DNA of 27,254 bases from a virus. Numbering within the stretch: the first letter of the stretch is position 1; each line of letters starts with the position of its first letter. The notes beneath the pieces are model-generated. The model was given only the letters and a program-made list of their open reading frames with translations. It was not told where the DNA came from and did no database searches. This document shows, piece by piece, positions 14,229 through 23,018 of the stretch. Location: positions 1-27,254 of the IMG/VR virus record IMGVR_UViG_3300035670_001063. One strand, written 5' to 3'. The translations under genes and the position numbers were made by a program.

Positions 14229-17200
14229 TTATCTCCTAATTAATTGTGGTTTTAACCCAAAAGTACTTCTCATAGTACGTTGAGATTGGCTGCCACTTCT
14301 AGCCATATCTGAAGCTGCTGCTTCTCCAATCATTATTTCTACTTTTCTATTGCCACGACTGTCTGTGCTCTCTACAGCCTCTGCCTGTACACCGCTGTAG
14401 TTATTAATAACTACTTCAGTTTTTTGACCTCCGCCACGAACACCAAGATTACCTTGATTATCGCGCTTTAGTGGCATTATGGCCTCTGGCCCTGCTTCGC
14501 CCATTAAGCCTGTACCTTTTGCAAATTTAAATAGGGTAGGTTGATTAACTATTGAATTAGTAAACATTCCACCTTTAGCAAATGCAGTTATCGCACTATC
14601 ATAAAAAGAGCCTAATGCACTTGGTCTCGGCGGGCCTACAAATCCAGGACTGCCTTCAGCAGCTACGCTACTAGGAGTTAGACCCGGCAACATACTCATT
14701 AAACTAGGCCTAATTGCACTTTGATATATCATTGAAGTTTGCATTCTAAGCTCAAACTTTAGTAGATCATTTAGCAATGATTTAAATAGATCTTTACCGG
14801 CCCACTTACCTGTTTCAGCCCATTTAGTTATAGCGTCTGCAAGTCCGTCAAATGTACTTTTAAATATTCTGTCGTAACCTTTTTGACGTTCACTTAAACT
14901 TTCATTTAACTGTTTATTTCTAAGTTTGGCATCATATAACAAAGCTTCACTTTGTAAAACTTGAGCGTAGTATTGTTGACTCTGTAGCTGTAGTCCTCGT
15001 AGCCTATCTCGTTCAGCAACATCACCTTGTCCTAGAGCAGCTATTCTTGCCTTATAATTTTCATCTTCATCTTGACTTTGTTTTTTAATACTGGCTATTT
15101 TATTATTATATTCTATTTCTAGCTGTAAACTTTCTAAAGCTCTTGATTTAGTAATATACTCTTGTTCTGTTATATTACCTAAACTGTTATTAATTTCTAA
15201 TCTATCTCGTTCTGCCTGTATTAACCCCGATTCTGTACTGCGACTTAGCTCACGAAATCTATATGCCATTTCGGCAACTTCTTTTTGTTTTTCTAATTCA
15301 GTTGTTACTCTATCTATAGCATTAGCTCTATTAGCTTCAGAAGTAGTTGCATCGTTAGTAGCTTTAGTATTTGCTTCTTTTGCAACTTTTTCTGTAGTTA
15401 AACTACTGATACTATTTCTAGCAGCTTCAGCTACTTTTGTATATCCTCTTTCTCTAGCAGCTTTTTCAACAGCCTCTAATACACCTAACTCTTTTGTTAG
15501 TTGCATTGTTTGTATAATTGCTTCTTGATCACGCTCTTGTGACTCTCTAGCAATACGCTGCTGTCGTTGTTCTACGGGGCTAGCTTGTAAAAATTCTACA
15601 TTTTTACTAAAGAATTCAGCATTTCTTGTTTTTAGGTCTAATAGAGTATTTTGTTCGCGTTTAACTCTGGCTTCTAGTTCTGCTTCAGTTTGACCAATTT
15701 GACCTCTTATTATAGCCATTTGTCGCTGAGTATCTAAATCTATATTTTGTGCTCTTATGCCTGCCGTTCTTTGCATAATTTGTGAAGCAGCTGGAAGTAT
15801 AACTTGTCCAGAGGTTCTTAGTGCTTCTGGATTTGTATATGCTAACTGTTGTTGCTGTACTTCAGATATGGCTCTTCTATTAGCTTCTAAATCTATATCA
15901 GGTCTTTTTTGTTCTTCTTTTAATCTATTTAATTCTAATTCTAGTCTAAGTTGATCATTTGAATTAATTAAATTTATAGTTGTATTTAATTCATCTTTTC
16001 TTAACTGTATGGACTGTAGCTCTAGATCAGTAGCAAGTTTTACAGTTTCTGCGGTCTTTGGTAAATATCCCAGTAACGCTTGCTGTGTTTGAATAACTGC
16101 TTTACGACTAGCTATATCAACAGTTTTATTTATTAAATCTAAAGCTGCATTAATAGCTACAACAAGTGCATCACGTACACCTTGCCCAAGGCTTTCAAGT
16201 TTACCTTGTGTTTCTGCTAATATAGCACCTTTTTCAGCACTAAGTGTTTTTAATTCTGCTAGTCTAGATGTATCGGGGACTCCTGCTTTTCTTTTTGCAG
16301 CCCCTCCTGGTAGCATACTTGCTGCTGAAGGCATTGCTCCTTCTATATCTGCTATTTCTTTGTCGTAACCCTTTTTAAGCTCTGTAGCAACTCTTATTAT
16401 ATCATTATACTGGTTTAATACTTTTATTTCATCATAGATTAATTTTTGACTTTCTGGCGGAAACATACTTATTTTACTAGTATCAGCTGCTAAGTCATTT
16501 AATAGTGCTAATCTATTTTGAGTATTATCTAAAGCCTCATTCATATTATAGGCTTGTTTTGCTAAGTCTTGTGCAAATATAGATATTGGGCTTTTATCTA
16601 GTAAACTATTCGCTAGATTTTGATAACTAGTAGATAGTGCTCTAAATCCATCTTGCACTGCTTTTAATGGTTTTGCAGCATCTTGTGCTTCTTTAGATAT
16701 TGTTTTAAATAATCTTTTTATTTTCTCTGCAACATCAAGTACGGCATCTTTATCACCCATACCTGTTATAGCTTCTACTATAGTTCTTATAGATAGTTTA
16801 TCTTGAATATTTAAAAGATTAGCAATACCTTCTTCAGCTTGTTGTCGTAGTTCAGGGCTGTCTATGTTTCTAATTGAGGCTATAATAGCTGGGCCCATAG
16901 CGTCGCCAAAACGATCTTGCAGACCCATACCTATCATTTGCAAAAATCCATCCATAAATCTATTCCAACCACTTGCCGCCTCATCCGCAAGATTAAGTCG
17001 ATCTACGGTTTCTCCTATACTACCAGCTAGTCCATCTAAAGCATTTGCTTTTGCCTGTATACTTTGTAGGCTTAGGGTATTGTTATATTTATCTGCAGTT
17101 CTATTTGCTGTTTCAGTTTTTTGGTTTAACTCTTCTAAACTATCATTAAATCTTTGTACTTCTTTATCATTCTTGCTAAATACAGCAGCTAGTAGTTCAT

Positions 17201-18836
17201 AAGCACCAAATATTACACCTACAATACCTAAAGCTCTATTAAGTATTGTAAACAATTTTCCTACACTTCCTGCTGCAATAGCGGCACTACCACCAATAGC
17301 AGAAAGTATGCCAGGAATCATACGAAGTTTTTCGTCTTTGATACCTTGCATTAAATTAGAAAAAGCCTGTCTACCCCCTGCTTCTCCTACATCTCCATAA
17401 GCTCTACTAATTAGAGTGCTGGTGGCATAGCGCTGACGAGCTTGTTCTGCTTTTTCTGCAGCAATACCTGCTGTAGAAAGTAATTTTGCTCTTTGATTTA
17501 TTTTATTGTTAGTTTCAGTTTCTAAATCAATGATATCTTGATTAGTCTTTTTAACGTCTTTAATACTTTGTGCAAGATCACCGTATAGCTTTGTGCGTTT
17601 ACCAAGCCTCTCTAGATGTGCTACTTCTTTGTCAGTAATATCTTGTATATCTTTTACAAGAATATCTCTAACGCCCTGTTGTAATCGTTTTTTATCAAAA
17701 GCGGTTTCAAATTGCTTTTCTAATCTATCTAGTGCTTTATACTGTCTATCTTCTAGATTTTGAAATTCGGTTTCTCTTTCTGCTTTAATAGCCTTAATTC
17801 TTGCTATACGTGCTGTTTCTGCTGATTTTGCTTGAGTTTCATAAAAACTTTTACTACGCGCAGCAGCGGCATCTAAACTAGCCCCCCAGCTTTTTAACAC
17901 CGGTATTGCTTGACGCACAATACTGGCTGTAAAAGCGGCTAGGCCTAAGAATAGTGCAGTAGGGCTTGCGCTTAGTAAATTAACTAGTGGAGTAATTACA
18001 GTATTTATAATACTTAGTACTTGTGTACCTAAATTTTTTAGACTGGCAGCTAATTTATCATAGGGATTAGTAGGTATTTCAATAGCACCAAATTTTGTTA
18101 TACCCTCGGATAGTATAGCATTAGCAAACGCTTGTACTTTTTCAAAATCAGTTAGTGCCTCAGAACTTTTACCTACTTTTCTAGCGTAGTCGTCAAAAGC
18201 TTTTCCTGTTTTAGTAATAAGTCCTAATTCATCAAGCAATTCAGGTTCTAGCTTTGTAATACCACGAGTAAGACGGCTTACTGCATCACTCATGTTAAGG
18301 CCAAGTGCTTGAGAAGCTTTACGTGCAACTTCTTCTAGTTGCATTATTTGTTTTTCACCTAATCCGCCACTAGTAGCCTTAACTACAGATTCCATAGACT
18401 CGCGAAGCGTAACGGCTCCGCCACTAGCATCAGAAAATCGTTTAGCCATATTGCCTAAACTAACGCCTTGGGCTGCACCTAGTTGATTTAAACCTTCAAC
18501 CATGTTAGCAGTATTCATGGCTTCACGAAGCGCATTAAACGCAGCAGTTACAGCAAATATATTTGCTGCCCATGTAGCGTATAGGCGAACTAATCCACCC
18601 AAGCCTTGTGCTTGGTTTGCAAAATCACGAGCACTTGCTCCAGTTGCTCCCATAGAGCCTCGGCCGCGTCCATACTCAATATTTTCACTAGCCGCCATTG
18701 CTTTACTAGCAGCTTTTGAATGTGCAACTGTTTTTTCTAGTTCTTTATTTAATCTGCTAGCGTCAGCAGTTCTATCTTTAATACTATTTCCAGTATCTCT
18801 GACGTTTAGATTAATATTTACTGTATTACCTGCCAT
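14229..18836 (-). CDS. Tail tape-measure protein
   Basis: A 1535-residue protein. The tape-measure core lies near 100-260 (LNQLGAAQGVSLGNMAKRF, then LGLNMSDAVSRLTRGITKLEPELLDELGL). Two hydrophobic stretches follow (about 272-315 and 506-554), then long charged helices and coiled coil to about 1400, and a Gly/Ala-rich tail ending in GLMGEAGPEAIMPL and FGLKPQLIRR, the typical end of lambda-type tape measures. The protein sets tail length, sits in the tube lumen and exits during DNA injection; the hydrophobic stretches could form the membrane channel. At the usual scale of about 0.15 nm per residue the tail would be roughly 200-230 nm (inference). It is the first gene after promoter P1. The ribosome site CGGAG could pair with an upstream CCTCC in the leader. 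Confidence 0.93.
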   Translation of the reverse strand: MAGNTVNINLNVRDTGNSIKDRTADASRLNKELEKTVAHSKAASKAMAASENIEYGRGRGSMGATGASARDFANQAQGLGGLVRLYATWAANIFAVTAAFNALREAMNTANMVEGLNQLGAAQGVSLGNMAKRFSDASGGAVTLRESMESVVKATSGGLGEKQIMQLEEVARKASQALGLNMSDAVSRLTRGITKLEPELLDELGLITKTGKAFDDYARKVGKSSEALTDFEKVQAFANAILSEGITKFGAIEIPTNPYDKLAASLKNLGTQVLSIINTVITPLVNLLSASPTALFLGLAAFTASIVRQAIPVLKSWGASLDAAAARSKSFYETQAKSAETARIARIKAIKAERETEFQNLEDRQYKALDRLEKQFETAFDKKRLQQGVRDILVKDIQDITDKEVAHLERLGKRTKLYGDLAQSIKDVKKTNQDIIDLETETNNKINQRAKLLSTAGIAAEKAEQARQRYATSTLISRAYGDVGEAGGRQAFSNLMQGIKDEKLRMIPGILSAIGGSAAIAAGSVGKLFTILNRALGIVGVIFGAYELLAAVFSKNDKEVQRFNDSLEELNQKTETANRTADKYNNTLSLQSIQAKANALDGLAGSIGETVDRLNLADEAASGWNRFMDGFLQMIGMGLQDRFGDAMGPAIIASIRNIDSPELRQQAEEGIANLLNIQDKLSIRTIVEAITGMGDKDAVLDVAEKIKRLFKTISKEAQDAAKPLKAVQDGFRALSTSYQNLANSLLDKSPISIFAQDLAKQAYNMNEALDNTQNRLALLNDLAADTSKISMFPPESQKLIYDEIKVLNQYNDIIRVATELKKGYDKEIADIEGAMPSAASMLPGGAAKRKAGVPDTSRLAELKTLSAEKGAILAETQGKLESLGQGVRDALVVAINAALDLINKTVDIASRKAVIQTQQALLGYLPKTAETVKLATDLELQSIQLRKDELNTTINLINSNDQLRLELELNRLKEEQKRPDIDLEANRRAISEVQQQQLAYTNPEALRTSGQVILPAASQIMQRTAGIRAQNIDLDTQRQMAIIRGQIGQTEAELEARVKREQNTLLDLKTRNAEFFSKNVEFLQASPVEQRQQRIARESQERDQEAIIQTMQLTKELGVLEAVEKAARERGYTKVAEAARNSISSLTTEKVAKEANTKATNDATTSEANRANAIDRVTTELEKQKEVAEMAYRFRELSRSTESGLIQAERDRLEINNSLGNITEQEYITKSRALESLQLEIEYNNKIASIKKQSQDEDENYKARIAALGQGDVAERDRLRGLQLQSQQYYAQVLQSEALLYDAKLRNKQLNESLSERQKGYDRIFKSTFDGLADAITKWAETGKWAGKDLFKSLLNDLLKFELRMQTSMIYQSAIRPSLMSMLPGLTPSSVAAEGSPGFVGPPRPSALGSFYDSAITAFAKGGMFTNSIVNQPTLFKFAKGTGLMGEAGPEAIMPLKRDNQGNLGVRGGGQKTEVVINNYSGVQAEAVESTDSRGNRKVEIMIGEAAASDMARSGSQSQRTMRSTFGLKPQLIRR

Positions 18837-18886
18837 AATTTCTCCGGGAATCCGCTGGAGGTTTAAAAGTTTGCTAGTTTACGACC

Positions 18887-18915
18887 ATTATATCATAGGA
18901 CCATTTAAATGTCAA
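18887..18915 (-). promoter_or_regulatory. Sigma70-type promoter P1
   Basis: On the minus strand TTGACA (18910-18915), exactly 17 bases, then TATAAT (18887-18892), with TG one base upstream of the -10 (extended -10): a full-consensus promoter. It starts 17 bases beyond the terminator hairpin at 18932-18969. The predicted start is near 18880, giving a leader of about 45 bases before the tape-measure ATG. The boxes and spacing match the promoter at 1653-1681. Confidence 0.9.
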
Positions 18916-18931
18916 TGTTAAAATTTATAAG

Positions 18932-18969
18932 CAAAAACCCGCAGGTAATTACTACGCTGCGGGTTTTTG
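18932..18969 (-). terminator. Rho-independent terminator T1
   Basis: A perfect 13-bp stem (18932-18944 with 18957-18969, CAAAAACCCGCAG) with a 12-base loop. The gpGT stop codon at 18952-18954 lies in the loop. On the minus strand the 3' arm is CTGCGGGTTTTTG, so the T run is partly inside the stem and the plus-strand side mirrors it. It closes the head/tail-tube unit just before promoter P1. Confidence 0.85.
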
Positions 18970-19724
18970 TTGTTGTCGATTATTAATATTTTTAGCTCTT
19001 ATACCATCTATAAGTCTAATAATATTTAGTGTAAATAGTCTATCTTGTTTGTCTATACTATACAGGTCAAAAATATCCTGAATTCCTGCAAGATCTTTGC
19101 CCAAGTACAGGCCGTTAAACCCTTCCCAGCGATCTTGTAGTATAGCATAAATACTAAAGCATTCCTGAACTTCTGCAGAAAAATCATCAAATTCTACAGG
19201 TATATTTTCTGGTACAGGCTCCTCACCAGTTAGCTCGCACATCTCAAAATACTGGTCACTAGTAACGCCTAGTTCAGCATTTTGCATATAGTTATCAATA
19301 GCTAATTTAAGTGCTAGGAGCTGCTCTTCGAAAAATTTGCAAGGTCACCAACCTGTTCACTAACAAATGCATCAAAGTTGGTAGAATTTTTCATTAGGTA
19401 AAGAGCATTTTCTGCTGTATACTCTAACATATCTTCAAGATTATAACCACTAAGATCTACAGGGGCAAGTTCTTGTAGGTATTTAAGTTTTAAGCCTTGC
19501 CAACCTTTAACTGCATTTTCTACATATAGTTGCAAGAAAAGTTCTTCATTAAACTCCTCTTGTGGCTGACGATTCTTAAATGTAGTCTTAGTAGACTTTT
19601 TACGAATATTTAAAAGCGTGTCGCGGGATAGGAAAGCAAGTTGAACTAAGAATCCGGGCATACCAGGAAATTCTACTTCAATATTCTTACTGGGAACTAG
19701 TAGGGATTTAAGGGAAAGAGTCAT
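18952..19724 (-). CDS. Tail assembly chaperone gpGT (-1 frameshift product)
   Basis: Frame 0 (gpG) slips back one base at AAATTTT (19332-19338), and the new frame then reads FEEQLLALKLAIDNY into the downstream 111-codon frame that ends at 18952. The product would be 257 residues (131 from gpG plus 126), joined as 19724..19332 then 19332..18952. The T-like extension (DQYFEMCELTGEEPVPEN, then ILQDRWEGFNGLYLGKDL and LFTLNIIRLIDGIRAKN) has no good ribosome site at its own first Met (19287), so frameshifting is the likely route. In lambda, gpG and gpGT bind tape-measure and tube subunits and are absent from the virion; the same position, just before the tape measure, is seen here. Confidence 0.88.
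19314..19724 (-). CDS. Tail assembly chaperone gpG
   Basis: A 136-residue protein, the unshifted product. Ribosome site AAAGGT upstream of the ATG. The N-terminus (LKSLLVPSKNIEVEFPGMPGF) and the helical body (LFLQLYVENAVKGWQGLKLKYL, then LEDMLEYTAENALYLM) fit the tail chaperone group that lies between tail tube and tape-measure genes. It ends with LANFSKSSS just after the slippery heptamer. Its likely work is to keep the tape measure soluble and recruit tube protein during tail assembly. Confidence 0.85.
   Translation of the reverse strand: MTLSLKSLLVPSKNIEVEFPGMPGFLVQLAFLSRDTLLNIRKKSTKTTFKNRQPQEEFNEELFLQLYVENAVKGWQGLKLKYLQELAPVDLSGYNLEDMLEYTAENALYLMKNSTNFDAFVSEQVGDLANFSKSSS
19332..19338 (-). 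promoter_or_regulatory. Programmed -1 ribosomal frameshift site
   Basis: On the minus strand the heptamer A AAT TTT fits X XXY YYZ in the correct gpG frame (codons AAT 130 and TTT 131). After the slip the A-site and P-site tRNAs can re-pair on AAA TTT. The zero frame stops five codons later (TCG AAG AGC AGC TCC TAG), and the -1 frame is open for 126 codons. A short GAGC/GCTC stem just downstream is too small to count as a clear stimulator. Confidence 0.9.
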
Positions 19725-19745
19725 TTATTACCTTTGGTTTATAGG

Positions 19746-19771
19746 AGCACAAGGAGGGGTCTCCTTGTGCT
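19746..19771 (-). repeat. Stable hairpin between tail tube and gpG genes
   Basis: An 11-bp perfect stem AGCACAAGGAG (19746-19756 with 19761-19771) with a 4-base loop. On the minus strand it is followed by CCTATAAACC, not a T run, so it is not a classical terminator. It may be an attenuating or mRNA-end-protecting structure after the highly expressed tube gene. Confidence 0.75.
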
Positions 19772-19783
19772 GGTCACTAATTA

Positions 19784-20944
19784 TTAAGCTGGAGTAATAT
19801 TAGTTGTGTAGTATTTAACACTAAGTTCATTGGCTGCTGCGATATCAAACCCTGCAGTACCGCCACTTGGTGTGCTGCTGCCCTGCGCTGTAAACGTAAT
19901 AGCTGTACTAACAACCTGTTCAGTATTAACGCTAGGAATACTTAATACAACTGCTGGCATTTCTAGCTCTACACGGGTACTGCCTGTACCACCTACACTA
20001 ATTTTAATGTAGTAAGCTGGATCAACCTCTGTGTTACTACCATCTAGTAGATCCTTCATTAAGCCTGCGCTGTTGCTAGCGCCTGTACGTAAGTAGCAAT
20101 TTAGGGTACCACTAATGGCACGAGTACCTGTAAAGTAGGTAGCAGGTTGATTAACAACACCTAAGTTTGCAGGCATTAGGTATGTAATATTATTGCTAAT
20201 AGTTAAGCTACCACCAGTAAGTGCAATAGTATAAGCTGTGCCGCCACTATTAATACCGCTGCTTAAGGTAACAACGCTTAATTTATTAGCAATATAAGGA
20301 GCAGTAGTATTTTTTGCTTTAAATGCACCACTACCTAAACCTGTCCAAGTATTGTTAGTATCGTTAATTACAGGCGTTGTAATTTGACGTAGTGCTTTAC
20401 CTTGACCAGCCCACTGAATACTTGCAATAGCATCTAGTCCAAAATCAATAGTAGCTGTATTCATTACGCAATCATCAATAATAAACGTGGTTGAGTCTAA
20501 GACGATGATTAAGCCAAACTTTTGTAGCTGGTGTACGTTGGAATTTGTAGCTACGCAAGTACCAGCAGTAGTATCTTCACTCCAAGCAGTACCATCAGCA
20601 CTAAACATAGCACCCCATAGGACGCTTTCTTCAGCAGTTATATTAGTACCACCATCGGCTGGTCGCATATAAGTGGTCATGGAGAAGTCAACTGGGTCTA
20701 AGGCAGTATTAAACTGACGTTGACCGCGGCTGGGTGTAGCACCTGCTTCATTTAGTGTAACTGTTTCGGTTGTAGTATTTTGTGAAAAACTAAGTCCATC
20801 AAGAACTTGGATTTCACGAGTATTGGTGGCAGTAAAAGTTTGACCTGTTTCACTACCAGTATTAACACCGTCATGAACTACTCCAAATTCATTTACGTTA
20901 GTAGTAAAGAATACTCTGGCGTTACGAATTAAATTATAACTCAT
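19784..20944 (-). CDS. Major tail (tube) protein
   Basis: A 386-residue protein. The N-terminus (MSYNLIRNARVFFTTN), the IQVLDGLSFSQNT segment, TLNEAGATPSRGQRQFNTALDPVDFSMTTYMRP and the later VLWGAMF match, from memory, the pattern of tail-tube proteins in siphoviruses and marine phages. The end has a strand-rich domain (DPAYYIKISVGGTG, then VELEMPAVVLSIPSV). It is longer than lambda gpV (246 residues), so an added C-terminal domain is likely. Ribosome site AAGGAAAAAAG. It is placed between tail terminator and chaperone, as expected. It should be one of the most abundant virion proteins. Confidence 0.88.
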   Translation of the reverse strand: MSYNLIRNARVFFTTNVNEFGVVHDGVNTGSETGQTFTATNTREIQVLDGLSFSQNTTTETVTLNEAGATPSRGQRQFNTALDPVDFSMTTYMRPADGGTNITAEESVLWGAMFSADGTAWSEDTTAGTCVATNSNVHQLQKFGLIIVLDSTTFIIDDCVMNTATIDFGLDAIASIQWAGQGKALRQITTPVINDTNNTWTGLGSGAFKAKNTTAPYIANKLSVVTLSSGINSGGTAYTIALTGGSLTISNNITYLMPANLGVVNQPATYFTGTRAISGTLNCYLRTGASNSAGLMKDLLDGSNTEVDPAYYIKISVGGTGSTRVELEMPAVVLSIPSVNTEQVVSTAITFTAQGSSTPSGGTAGFDIAAANELSVKYYTTNITPA

Positions 20945-21027
20945 CTTTTTTCCTTGTTGATTAGTGTCGGTTAACCACTACTAACAAGACTTTTATCTGT
21001 TGTTTGTGGTATTTTACACTGTGATTA

Positions 21028-21468
21028 TTACACGAGAGCGTATCTAACCTGTAAGTTAATTTCTCCAACGCCATAGGGCACTAGTAAACCTTCGTCTGTG
21101 GTAATAGATACGACTAAAATTTCTGTTGTTTCATGTCCGGGTTCTGTGCTGTACTGGAGCACTCTGTTGGAATCCACACAGCGCTCTATATCTTCTATAA
21201 GTTGCTCTAGTTCTTCTTGAGCCGTATCTTCGTTACGCACATAGCATTTGATTGCTATGTTTAGGAATCCCCAAGTAAAGTCGCCTGGCATGTACTCACG
21301 TGTTTCACTACCAGGGGTAACATATATACTAGGAAAATCTTGTATTTCATCCCAAAACTTTAGTTTGGCATAAGCATTATTGTATATATTAGTTACGTAC
21401 GGAGGATTTCCGTCAATTCCACGAAATTTCTCTACTAGGGCATTTACTATTTGTGTTCGTTTAGTCAT
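21028..21468 (-). CDS. Tail terminator protein
   Basis: A 146-residue protein. It starts with a helix (RTQIVNALVEKFRGI), then FPSIYVTPGSETREYMPGDFTWGFLNIAIKCYVRN, a helix EELEQLIEDIERCV and a closing strand (GEINLQVRYALV). This alpha-beta layout and its position between neck and tube genes fit the gpU/tail-terminator group, which caps the tail tube and joins it to the connector. Its ATG overlaps the upstream stop (ATGA), indicating coupled translation. Confidence comes from layout and gene order; no diagnostic residue is visible. Confidence 0.75.
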   Translation of the reverse strand: MTKRTQIVNALVEKFRGIDGNPPYVTNIYNNAYAKLKFWDEIQDFPSIYVTPGSETREYMPGDFTWGFLNIAIKCYVRNEDTAQEELEQLIEDIERCVDSNRVLQYSTEPGHETTEILVVSITTDEGLLVPYGVGEINLQVRYALV

Positions 21469-23018
21469 ACTAGTACAGCCCTCATACGTGTTATCATTTG
21501 CTCCTGCAGGATTTCCCTAATTGACTTTGATATTAACAATTTAGGGTCTCTGGATCTAGGAAATTCTTGTCGGCCACCGGCACTAAAAGTAGCATAAGGA
21601 TACTTCATATAATTATAGTAGGCAGTTAACATACCCTCGCGACCTTGTGTAAGTCGTTCAACTTTAACACTTTCTGCAAATCTGCCAGTTCTATAATTAA
21701 GTACATCTCGTCTACTACCATCACCCATATTTTGCCTGAGTTTTTGATGCAGCAAGCTATTTATTATATTTTGAATATTACTAAGATTTGGTGTAGCTTT
21801 GCCTTCAATAAATTTTGTAGTATTATCCGTACGTAATTTAGTACTAGTTTTTTGAACAACTTTAATAGACTTACGACGTTTTTTTATTGGCACTACACTA
21901 TTTAGTAATACTTGTGATTTTTTAGTAGACTTAGATTTTTTATTTAAAATAGTATTAGTAATTAGTATTTGTATATTATCTATTACACTAGGACTAGATT
22001 TTATTCGTAACAATAAATTAGCTAAACCATTAATACTATTTACACGAAATGCTTTTAATAAATTAAGTCTACCTACAGCATCTAATAAATTCCATTTTCT
22101 CTCTAACTGAGCTAAATCTTGCTGATTTTCTCGTCGATTTTGTATAATTACAGTTTGAAATAAGCCGGAAGAAATTACTAGCTGTAATACTTCTGGGTCG
22201 CCTTTGGTTAAATCACCAGTAGATAGTTTAACAGTAGTTTTTTCCTGTCCTGTTTGTTCTAAAAAATCTTTAACTATTAATTTAAAAGTTTCACTACTAC
22301 TATCTATAGATTTTAAAGCATTTTTTGCTGACATTAATTCTGCTAATATTTTTCCACTAATAATAGAGTCGTTTGCTGTTGTGTGACCCCAATTAATAAT
22401 TTTAGTAGTTAAATAATTTTGATCTTTTAATTTAGAATTTGTAATTTTATTAGCAAGTAATTCAGCATCAATAAATTTTTTAATACGTCTGTTAACTATA
22501 TCACGAAGATTATTAAAACTATTGTAGGCAATTTTTAAAGAAGCTACTTTATTTGCATCCCCTTCAAAATATGTGACTATAAAAGGTGTTTTAAATTCAT
22601 TTTTCAGGTTTTCCATATATACAGACATTTCTTTGACTTTTTTACTGTCTAGGGTGTCTGCTCCGCCCTGATTAAATGCTTCGATAAAACCTTTTAAGTG
22701 GGTATCTATTTTTCTAAATGTTTCAGTATCAAGTGCTGGCCATTCATTTGCCATTTCTTTCATGGCTTTATTTATTGCAACTATTGCAACATCTGCAGCA
22801 TTTAGTGTTATATCATTATCTTCAATAGCTTTTTTTAAAGCTTGTTTTAAATCTAATCCATGTAAGGAGAATAAGGCCGGAAATAGTTTATCAAAAGAGC
22901 CTTTTCTTAGTCCACTTAACTGCAATAGTCTATCTACATTAGAAGTAGTTTGTGTATTTTGTTTAGCCTGATAAGCCTGTAAAGCTGTAGCTAACTCTAA
23001 AGCTTTAGTAAATGCCAT
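21465..23018 (-). CDS. Neck protein with gp10-like C-terminus and long unknown N-terminal region
   Basis: A 517-residue protein. The last about 100 residues (NYRTGRFAESVKVERL, then YYNYMKYPYATFSAGGRQEFPRSRDPKLLISKSIREIL) fit the HK97-gp10 / head-tail joining group, where the RTGRFxxSV and YPYATF motifs recur. The first about 400 residues are Lys/Asn/Ile/Leu-rich, mostly helical, with INWGHTTANDSIISG near the middle and a very basic stretch (IKKRRKSIK); I do not recognise them. Ordinary members of the gp10 family are about 100-150 residues. The ATG shares a base with the upstream TAA, suggesting re-initiation. It probably lies at the connector, binding the head completion protein and the tail terminator. 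Confidence 0.72.
   Translation of the reverse strand: MAFTKALELATALQAYQAKQNTQTTSNVDRLLQLSGLRKGSFDKLFPALFSLHGLDLKQALKKAIEDNDITLNAADVAIVAINKAMKEMANEWPALDTETFRKIDTHLKGFIEAFNQGGADTLDSKKVKEMSVYMENLKNEFKTPFIVTYFEGDANKVASLKIAYNSFNNLRDIVNRRIKKFIDAELLANKITNSKLKDQNYLTTKIINWGHTTANDSIISGKILAELMSAKNALKSIDSSSETFKLIVKDFLEQTGQEKTTVKLSTGDLTKGDPEVLQLVISSGLFQTVIIQNRRENQQDLAQLERKWNLLDAVGRLNLLKAFRVNSINGLANLLLRIKSSPSVIDNIQILITNTILNKKSKSTKKSQVLLNSVVPIKKRRKSIKVVQKTSTKLRTDNTTKFIEGKATPNLSNIQNIINSLLHQKLRQNMGDGSRRDVLNYRTGRFAESVKVERLTQGREGMLTAYYNYMKYPYATFSAGGRQEFPRSRDPKLLISKSIREILQEQMITRMRAVLV

Noticed and set aside
18952-19287. A free-standing 111-codon gene starting at 19287
   Set aside because: No ribosome site precedes that Met, and the -1 frame is open further upstream to a canonical slippery heptamer, so it is better read as the T part of gpGT.
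20945-21027. Possible promoter before the tail tube gene
   Set aside because: TTGTTA and ACTAAT at 16 bases are poor matches, and there is no terminator upstream; only the ribosome site and a weak bulged stem are visible.
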